From: Chloroflexota bacterium
Lineage (GTDB): Bacteria; Chloroflexota; Dehalococcoidia; Lucifugimonadales; Australimonadaceae
Assembly: GCA_026713505.1 (NCBI GenBank)
Contig: JAPOOH010000325.1
Coordinates: 1-9,954 of the forward strand
Length of the DNA: 9,954 nt
Reading direction: 5' to 3'
A model generated the notes under the pieces. That model was not told where the DNA came from, did no database searches, and saw nothing but the letters and a program-made list of their open reading frames with translations. A program made the translations under genes and the position numbers. This document shows, piece after piece, positions 5,000 through 9,954 of this stretch; the first letter of the stretch is position 1; the number at the start of each line of letters is the position of its first letter.

Positions 5000-5425
5000 T
5001 TATGCCCGGGCGATGCCGTGGGCCCGGGCGTGATCCAGGAGACGCCGCATCGAGCCGGCGTCGAGCGAAGGCGACCAGGCGGACGTGAGCCACAGGCTCG
5101 AGACCTGTTCGTATATCTCCGAGAGCGGCAGCGCGTCTTCCGGGGCGGTCAGCAGTATCCGGGCCACGGTCTCCAGCACCGGGTGCTGCGGTGAGAGATA
5201 ACCCTCCTGCCCTGAGCAGTGCGCCCTGAAGAGCGCATGCAGTTCCCGGTAGGAGAGGTCCTCCGGCGCGCCCTTGAGCTTCGCCCTGGCGGCCTCGCAG
5301 AGGCGCGTGCCCAGCACGACGCCCACAGAGCGCCCCTGATTCGCGATCAGGTCGGGGTCGAAGGTGTAGCTGGGGTTCTCGTCGTTCTCCGGGGAGACGG
5401 CAATGTCGGGAGTGTTGGTCGTCAT
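5000..5425 (-). CDS. Uncharacterised 141-residue protein, last gene of the pheT-moeA operon
   Basis: I do not recognise this protein. Residues 1 to about 22 (MTTNTPDIAVSPENDENPSY) are polar and probably disordered. The rest is soluble and largely helical: a segment around GRSVGVVLGTRLCEAARAKL, one around LSYRELHALFRAHC, and a C-terminal part (about 88-141: ILLTAPEDALPLSEIYEQV, then MRRLLDHARAHGIARA) whose helix-turn-helix spacing could suggest a winged-helix-like fold, though this is only an impression. No signal peptide or membrane span. The start has AAAGG 8 to 9 bases upstream and lies 11 bases after the moeA stop, so it is almost surely co-transcribed with moeA and pheT. Codon use fits a real gene and its frame is intact. 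Confidence 0.75.
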   Translation of the reverse strand: MTTNTPDIAVSPENDENPSYTFDPDLIANQGRSVGVVLGTRLCEAARAKLKGAPEDLSYRELHALFRAHCSGQEGYLSPQHPVLETVARILLTAPEDALPLSEIYEQVSSLWLTSAWSPSLDAGSMRRLLDHARAHGIARA

Positions 5426-5436
5426 GCAGGCGCCTT

Positions 5437-6933
5437 TCAGTCGATGTGATGTTTCGTGATATCGAGCCGTTCGGTCAGGATGCCGGAGTGGTCCAGCCAG
5501 TCCAGCAGTTGCACGGGGGCGCGTTCCCCCGCCCGCCGGACCGGCATGTCCTCCGGGCAGATGGCGAGCCCCTGCGCAAGCCCCATGGACGTGAGCAGGT
5601 TGGAGCCCTGCCCGCCCGTGAGGCGGGCGTGCAGTCCGTCCTCGCGGCGTTCGAGCGTCACGCGAGCGTACACGCGCCGCTCGTCTGTGTTCAAGAGGTC
5701 GTCGTCCATCGTGGCGCGCACCGTGGGAAGCGGCTCAGGCTCGCGCCCCATCATCTTCGCAAGGGCGGGCCTGCCCAGTTCCACGAGCGCCACGAGCGCG
5801 CTGACCGGGTTGCCGGGAAGGCCGAGGTGCGGGACCTCGCGTCCGTCCGGCGCGTGCAGCAGCCCGAATGCAATGGGACGGGCAGGGCGCATCCTCACGG
5901 ACCAGAAATCGATGCTGCCGAGCTCGGCGAGCGTTTCCTTCACCATGTCGAACGCGCCCGCGCTCACCCCGGCGCTCGTGATGAGCAGGTCAGCCTCCAG
6001 CCCCCGACGGATCTTCGCTCGGAGGTCGTCCATGTTGTCGCGAGCGATGCCGAGCAACACCGGTTCGGCACCCCAGCGGCGCAGGGCGGCCGCCGTCCCG
6101 TAGCTGTTGCTGTCGAAGAGCCGTCCCGGATCGAGCGCCTCCCCGGGAGTCTGCACCTCGTCTCCCGTTGCGAGCACCGCGACGCGCGGCCTCCGGACAA
6201 CCGGGGCGTCCGCGAACCCGAATGAGGCGAGCAGGCCGATGGCGGGCGGGTCGAGCACGCGGCCCTTCTCCAGGACCAACGCGCCCTTCGCGGCATCCTC
6301 ACCCGCGGGACGCATGTGGTCGCCCTCGTGCGCGGCGTGGCGTATGGCGATGTACCTGAGCGCGAGGCCGGTCGCGCGCCGTTCCACCTCGTCCGTGAAC
6401 TCGTAAGGGACGATGGCATCCGCGCCCCCAGGCGCGGGGGCCCCGGTCATGATGCGGACAGTCTCGCCCTCGTGGACTGTCGCGGAGGGGAGCTGGCCCG
6501 CCTGCACCTGCCCTACGATCGCCAGCGTGACGGGCGACGACTCCGACGCTCCGGCGACGTCCGCGGCGCGCACGGCGTAGCCGTCCATCGCCGAGTTGGT
6601 CAGCGCGGGGATGTCGAACGGCGAGTGCACGTCCTCCGCGAGCGTGAGTCCGTCCGCTTCGAGGAGGGGGACGCGTTCGACCGGCAACTCGTGTACGAGG
6701 CGGAGCACGCGTTCGAGCGCGTCCTCCACGCCGAGCATGTCGGCGGTCCGTGGGTGGGCGTGGGCGTGCTCGCTGTGTGTGTGCCCGCCATGGTCGTGCC
6801 CGCCGTGGTCATGATCGTGGTGGGCGTGCGCTTCGTGGTCGTGCCCGTGCGACTGGGGCGCGTGGGACTCTTGCGCCCCGTGTCCGCGGGCGTGTTCGTG
6901 CTCTTGTCCGTGATGGTGGCCGTGCTCTGTCAT
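5437..6933 (-). CDS. moeA: Molybdopterin molybdenumtransferase with His-rich N-terminal tail
   Basis: MoeA inserts molybdate into adenylated molybdopterin, the last common step of molybdenum cofactor synthesis, in the cytoplasm. Family motifs in order: NSAMDGYA (113-120), MTGAPAPGGADAI (162-174), ATGDEV (255-260), DSNSYG (274-279), TSAGVSAGAFD (319-329; usually SGGVS, here SAGVS), RMRPARPIAFG (347-357) and GLPGNPVSAL (371-380), then the C-terminal barrel domain. The core (about 66-498) has normal length. Unusual is the extra N-terminus: 23 histidines in the first 60 residues, mixed with Asp, Glu and Gly, like the metal-storing tails of HypB or UreE. M66 is an alternative start but has no ribosome site, whereas the first ATG has AGGA about 9 bases upstream inside the end of pheT, 4 bases after its stop. 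Expression is therefore coupled to pheT. Confidence 0.94.
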   Translation of the reverse strand: MTEHGHHHGQEHEHARGHGAQESHAPQSHGHDHEAHAHHDHDHGGHDHGGHTHSEHAHAHPRTADMLGVEDALERVLRLVHELPVERVPLLEADGLTLAEDVHSPFDIPALTNSAMDGYAVRAADVAGASESSPVTLAIVGQVQAGQLPSATVHEGETVRIMTGAPAPGGADAIVPYEFTDEVERRATGLALRYIAIRHAAHEGDHMRPAGEDAAKGALVLEKGRVLDPPAIGLLASFGFADAPVVRRPRVAVLATGDEVQTPGEALDPGRLFDSNSYGTAAALRRWGAEPVLLGIARDNMDDLRAKIRRGLEADLLITSAGVSAGAFDMVKETLAELGSIDFWSVRMRPARPIAFGLLHAPDGREVPHLGLPGNPVSALVALVELGRPALAKMMGREPEPLPTVRATMDDDLLNTDERRVYARVTLERREDGLHARLTGGQGSNLLTSMGLAQGLAICPEDMPVRRAGERAPVQLLDWLDHSGILTERLDITKHHID

Positions 6934-6937
6934 AGTG

Positions 6938-9328
6938 TCACGTCCTGAGCGCCGCGCCGGTCTCGCGCTCCATTTGCGCGACGATGGCGGCGACAGCGTC
7001 GTTCACTTCTGCCGTTTCGAGCGTCTTGAGCGGGGACTGGAACTCGACCTTGAACGCGAGCGACTTCTTGCCATCCGGCAAGGGGTCGCCCTCGAACAGG
7101 TCGAAGAGGGTAGCGCGGACGACGAGGGGGCCGCTCTCGATGATGGCCTGGGCCTGCCGCGCGGGTATGCCGGCGTCCAATACCAGTGCGAGGTCGCGCA
7201 CCGCGCTGGGATAGCGGGAGAAGGCGGAGAACGAGGAGCGCATCGCGGGGACATGCGGCGCGAGGAGCTGCACGTCCAGTTCGATGAGCGCGGCCTGGGG
7301 CACCGGGAAGTCGTACCGGGCGACGGTCTGGGGACGCAGTTCGCCCAGCGTACCGACCTGCTCGCCGTTCACGAGCACGGCGGCGGTGCGTCCGGGGTGG
7401 AGCAGTGGGTCGCTCGCGCGCTCGAACGCGGCGCTCAGCCCCAGGCGGGTGAGCGCGCTCTCAACGACGCCTTTCGCGTCGAAGAAGCCCAGGGGCCCGG
7501 TGTCCTGCTCCCAGAGCAGACTGCCGCGCGGCCCGGCGAGGACCACGGCGGCTATCTCGCGCTCGTCCGGGAGGTCGCCGTCGCGTGGGATGAAGACCCG
7601 CCCGACCTCGAACATAGCCGCGCCGCCCTGCTGGCGCATCGCGCTCGCCGCGCTGCGCAGGAGTGCGGGGCGGAGCGAGGTGCGGAGGTACGCCTGCTCC
7701 TGGCTCATGGGGTTCACGGTGCCGAGGGGAGCAGCGCCGTCCGGCAGGGCGGCCTCCTCTCCGCTCACGAGGGTGTGAGAGATCGTCTCCTGGAGCCCGA
7801 ACGACACGAACGCATCGCGCAGTTCCTCGCGCAGTTCACGCTCCGGTTGCCGGATGGCCTCCGGCACGCGCCCGGCGAGCGGTTCACCCTCGACAGCGTC
7901 GTAGCCGATGACCCGCGCGATCTCCTCGACCACGTCCTCCTCGATACCGACGTCCGTACGCCAGTAGGGCGGCACAACGGTCATCGCGCCGTCCGTGCCT
8001 TGCTCGACCGTGAAGCCGAGCGAGGAGAGCACGCGCGTGACCTGCGCGGTGGGGAAATCGACCCCGAGGACGCGGCGCAGGCTGTTGTGGGAGAACGGGA
8101 TGCGCGGCGGGTCGCTCCGGCCGGGGAAGACGTCGTATACGCCCTGCGCGGCCTCGCCGCCCGCAGTCTCCAGGATGAGCCGCGTCGCCCGGCGCACCGC
8201 TCGCACGGCCAGTTCAGGGTTCAGCCCTTTCTCGAATCGGAGCGAGGCGTCTGTCCGCAGCTTCAGGGCGTTGGACGTGCGCCGGGTGTTGATGGCGTTG
8301 AAGGTCGCGGACTCCAGCAGGACGTTCCGCGTGGCGTCCGTCATCTCGGAGTTCGCACCGCCCATCACGCCCGCGAGCCCGATCGAGCGCTCAGGGTCGG
8401 CGATCATCAGCATGGGCGAGCGCAGCTCGTGTTCCTGGCCGTCCAGGCTCGTGAAACGCTCGCCGTCTCCGGCCGGGCGGACGATGACCTTCGCATCGCG
8501 CACCTGGTCCAGGTCGAACGCGTGCAGCGGCTGGCCGTACTCCAGCATCACGTAGTTGGTCACGTCCACCACGTTGTTGATGGAGCGGTGGCCCGCGTCC
8601 TGCATGCTCTGGCGCAGCCAGTCAGGAGACGGCCCGATGCGCACACCGCGGATGAGCGTGCAGGTGTAGCGCGAGCAGAGCTCCGGGTCGGCTATCTCGA
8701 TGCTCACGCTCTCCTCGATCGCTCCGCCGCTCTCGTCATAGCCGGCCGGGGGTTCGGTCACCTGCTCGCCGGTTATGGCCGCGGTCTCGTGCGCTATGCC
8801 GAGCACGGAGAGGCAGTCGCCCCGGTTCGGCGTAACCTCCACCTCCAGAGCCCCCGCCGACGGCAGGACGGACGCGAGCGGCTCGCCGACCGGGCTGTCG
8901 CCCGGCAGCACGAGGATGCCCTCATGCTCATCGCTCAGCCCGAGTTCGCGCTCCGAGCAGACCATGCCGGCGGACTCGACGCCGCGTATGACCGCCGCGG
9001 TCAGCTCCGTAGGCTCTCCGGACTTGCCGCTCGTGAGCACGGCGCCCACCCGGGCGAAGGCGATCTTCTGGCCCGCCGCGACGTTCGGCGCTCCACATAC
9101 CACTGTGGACGTTCCGCTGCCCGTGTCCACGTCCGCCAGCCGCAGCCGGTCTGCGTTGGGGTGCGGGCGCACGTCCACGACGCGGCCGACGACGACGTGC
9201 TCCCACCCGCCGCCAGGGCCGGGGTCGTACGTGGTCTCCAGACCGGCCATGGTGAGGCGGTGGGCTAAATCCGCCGGAGGCATCCGCAGCGGGACGTACT
9301 CGGCGAGCCAGGACAGCGGGACTCTCAT
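6938..9328 (-). CDS. pheT: Phenylalanine--tRNA ligase beta subunit
   Basis: A 796-residue subunit of the alpha2-beta2 enzyme that charges tRNA-Phe. The beta chain binds tRNA and edits mischarged tyrosine; catalysis is in the alpha chain (PheS). Seen in order: N-terminus MRVPLSWLAEYVPL, the EMAP/OB-fold tRNA-binding domain (about 40-155, with PHPNADRL 55-62 and CGAPNV), EVTPNRGDCLSVLGIAHE (164-181), the B3/B4 editing region (with DVTNYVMLEYGQPLHAFDLD and LAGVMGG), the B5 domain and catalytic-like core, and a C-terminal FDX-ACB domain (about the last 95 residues, from FSRYPSAVRDLALV). Length is normal. The frame stays open far upstream, but family homology begins at ATG 9328; its ribosome site (GGAG, 13 bases away) is weak. 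pheS is not adjacent, unlike most bacteria. moeA follows after 4 bases. Confidence 0.97.
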   Translation of the reverse strand: MRVPLSWLAEYVPLRMPPADLAHRLTMAGLETTYDPGPGGGWEHVVVGRVVDVRPHPNADRLRLADVDTGSGTSTVVCGAPNVAAGQKIAFARVGAVLTSGKSGEPTELTAAVIRGVESAGMVCSERELGLSDEHEGILVLPGDSPVGEPLASVLPSAGALEVEVTPNRGDCLSVLGIAHETAAITGEQVTEPPAGYDESGGAIEESVSIEIADPELCSRYTCTLIRGVRIGPSPDWLRQSMQDAGHRSINNVVDVTNYVMLEYGQPLHAFDLDQVRDAKVIVRPAGDGERFTSLDGQEHELRSPMLMIADPERSIGLAGVMGGANSEMTDATRNVLLESATFNAINTRRTSNALKLRTDASLRFEKGLNPELAVRAVRRATRLILETAGGEAAQGVYDVFPGRSDPPRIPFSHNSLRRVLGVDFPTAQVTRVLSSLGFTVEQGTDGAMTVVPPYWRTDVGIEEDVVEEIARVIGYDAVEGEPLAGRVPEAIRQPERELREELRDAFVSFGLQETISHTLVSGEEAALPDGAAPLGTVNPMSQEQAYLRTSLRPALLRSAASAMRQQGGAAMFEVGRVFIPRDGDLPDEREIAAVVLAGPRGSLLWEQDTGPLGFFDAKGVVESALTRLGLSAAFERASDPLLHPGRTAAVLVNGEQVGTLGELRPQTVARYDFPVPQAALIELDVQLLAPHVPAMRSSFSAFSRYPSAVRDLALVLDAGIPARQAQAIIESGPLVVRATLFDLFEGDPLPDGKKSLAFKVEFQSPLKTLETAEVNDAVAAIVAQMERETGAALRT

Positions 9329-9362
9329 CTGGAAAGACAGACTCCGAAGTAGTGCGTCAGGC

Positions 9363-9374
9363 AAGTATAACGGC
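9363..9374 (-). promoter_or_regulatory. -10 element of a candidate pheT promoter
   Basis: On the minus strand GTTATACTTG contains TATACT (complement of 9364-9369), a good -10 about 35 bases before the pheT start codon. No convincing -35 hexamer lies 16-18 bases upstream. Confidence 0.35.
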
Positions 9375-9396
9375 AGGGCGGCCAAAGGACAGGGGC

Positions 9397-9402
9397 TATA
9401 AT
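9397..9402 (+). promoter_or_regulatory. -10 element of a candidate promoter for the thioredoxin-like lipoprotein
   Basis: A consensus TATAAT lies 49 bases before the start codon at 9452, in the 123-base divergent gap with pheT. The matching -35 position (about 9373-9380) is GC-rich and unlike TTGACA, so an activator or another sigma factor may be needed. Confidence 0.4.
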
Positions 9403-9451
9403 GGGAGTGTGTCATGCGGAAGGCATGGGCACACGGGGAGGAGGGTGCCGC

Positions 9452-9954
9452 ATGATAGGTCGGCGTTCGATCGTCCGCATTTCCCTGGGCGTGTTGCTCC
9501 TGGCGCTGCTTGCCGTTGTCGTGACGGGATGCAGCGGGGAGGAAGAGGCAACGCCCACCAGCGAGCCTGCCGCGTCGTCCGAGGCGACGACGACCGATGC
9601 TCCCGCCGAGCCGGCCGGTCCGCCGCCGCCCACGCCCATGATGCCCGAATTCGAGGAGACGGGAAGTACGGGCGGCGAGCTCGGCGACCTGGCCCCGGAG
9701 TTCACGGGCATATCCCAGTGGCTCAACAGCGACGAGCTGACGATGGAGGGGTTGCGCGGGGACGTCGTCCTCATCGACTTCTGGACGTACACCTGCGTGA
9801 ACTGCATCCGCACGATGCCTTTCCTGCGCGAGTGGAATGAGAAGTATGCGGACCGCGGCCTCACGATGATCGGCGTGCACACGCCCGAGTTCGACTTTGA
9901 AAAGATAACGGAGAATGTGGCCGCGGCGAACGAGGAACTGGGCGTCGTCTGGCC
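9452..9954 (+). CDS. Thioredoxin-fold lipoprotein, TlpA/DipZ-like (partial, 3' end cut)
   Basis: The 5' part (167 codons) of a secreted thiol-disulfide protein; the frame is still open at the window end. Seen: basic MIGRRSIVR, hydrophobic segment (about 11-25), and a lipobox VTGC with the modified cysteine at C27, so the mature protein is anchored to the outer face of the membrane. A low-complexity Glu/Ala/Thr/Pro linker (28-65) follows, then a thioredoxin domain with LAPEFTGISQWLNS (80-93), VVLIDFWTYTCVNCIRTMPFL (105-125) and GVHTPEFDFEK. The active site is C115-V-N-C118; the WTYTCVNCIRT form is typical of the DipZ-type redoxin group, sometimes fused to a CcdA or NHL domain. AGGAGG-like GGAGGAGGG (9437-9445) precedes the ATG. 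Whether a further domain follows cannot be seen. Confidence 0.9.
   Translation, partial: MIGRRSIVRISLGVLLLALLAVVVTGCSGEEEATPTSEPAASSEATTTDAPAEPAGPPPPTPMMPEFEETGSTGGELGDLAPEFTGISQWLNSDELTMEGLRGDVVLIDFWTYTCVNCIRTMPFLREWNEKYADRGLTMIGVHTPEFDFEKITENVAAANEELGVVW

Noticed and set aside
4765..5088. A 107-codon plus-strand frame after rplT
   Set aside because: No ribosome site, low-complexity Arg/Gly/Pro product, and it runs antisense into the end of the gene at 5000-5425.
6935..9268. A 777-codon open frame on the plus strand, antisense to pheT
   Set aside because: It is an exact shadow of pheT in GC-rich DNA, where antisense frames rarely meet stops. Its protein is Arg/His/Gly/Glu-rich without domains, and it has no upstream promoter or ribosome-site support.
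9414..9455. A 13-codon upstream frame overlapping the lipoprotein start (ATGA)
   Set aside because: It would begin only a few bases after the predicted transcription start and its peptide has no attenuator-like feature; the overlap is probably chance.
9329..9880. N-terminal extension of pheT in frame, to 980 residues
   Set aside because: The extension has no PheT homology, is antisense to the lipoprotein gene, and the family start MRVPLSWL lies at 9328.

Overview
The window is a GC-rich bacterial chromosome segment made almost entirely of ordinary-looking genes, with one unfamiliar membrane-protein cluster. The translation initiation factor IF3 and PheT sequences, the MoeA type, a bacterial GPP34 protein and the non-canonical infC start suggest Chloroflexota, possibly Dehalococcoidia. 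That assignment is inferred from the general look of the proteins and has not been tested by a search.

Layout, left to right. Positions 1-66 hold a palindromic, REP-like repeat. Next is a small heat-shock protein gene (Hsp20, minus strand). Its promoter has a consensus -35, and its -10 is covered by a TTGATA-N7-TATCAA palindrome that resembles the HspR (HAIR) operator. A divergent promoter then drives a GPP34/GOLPH3-domain gene (plus strand), which ends at a strong bidirectional hairpin terminator. On the other side of that terminator lies a minus-strand operon of four small membrane proteins (1548-3345). All four share three sequence signatures and fall into two alternating subtypes (B-A-B-A in transcription order). 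This looks like a tandemly duplicated two-gene unit of unknown function and is the most novel-looking item here.

Divergent from that operon is the ribosomal cluster infC-rpmI-rplT (IF3, L35, L20). infC appears to start at an ATA codon, which fits the known habit of infC using rare start codons for autoregulation, and its 3' end overlaps rpmI. After a gene-free, hairpin-rich convergent gap (4711-4999) comes a minus-strand operon, transcribed as pheT (phenylalanyl-tRNA synthetase beta), moeA (molybdenum insertase with an unusual histidine-rich N-terminal tail) and a short unidentified gene. pheS, the usual partner of pheT and common neighbour of rplT, is not in the window. At the right edge, divergent from pheT, is the 5' part of a lipoprotein with a thioredoxin fold and a CVNC active site, cut by the window end.

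Functionally, the core is translation (IF3, L35, L20, PheT). Around it are proteostasis (Hsp20), molybdenum cofactor synthesis (MoeA), an envelope thiol-disulfide protein, and two uncharacterised elements (the four-membrane-protein array and GPP34). I saw no tRNA, rRNA, CRISPR array, transposase or phage gene.
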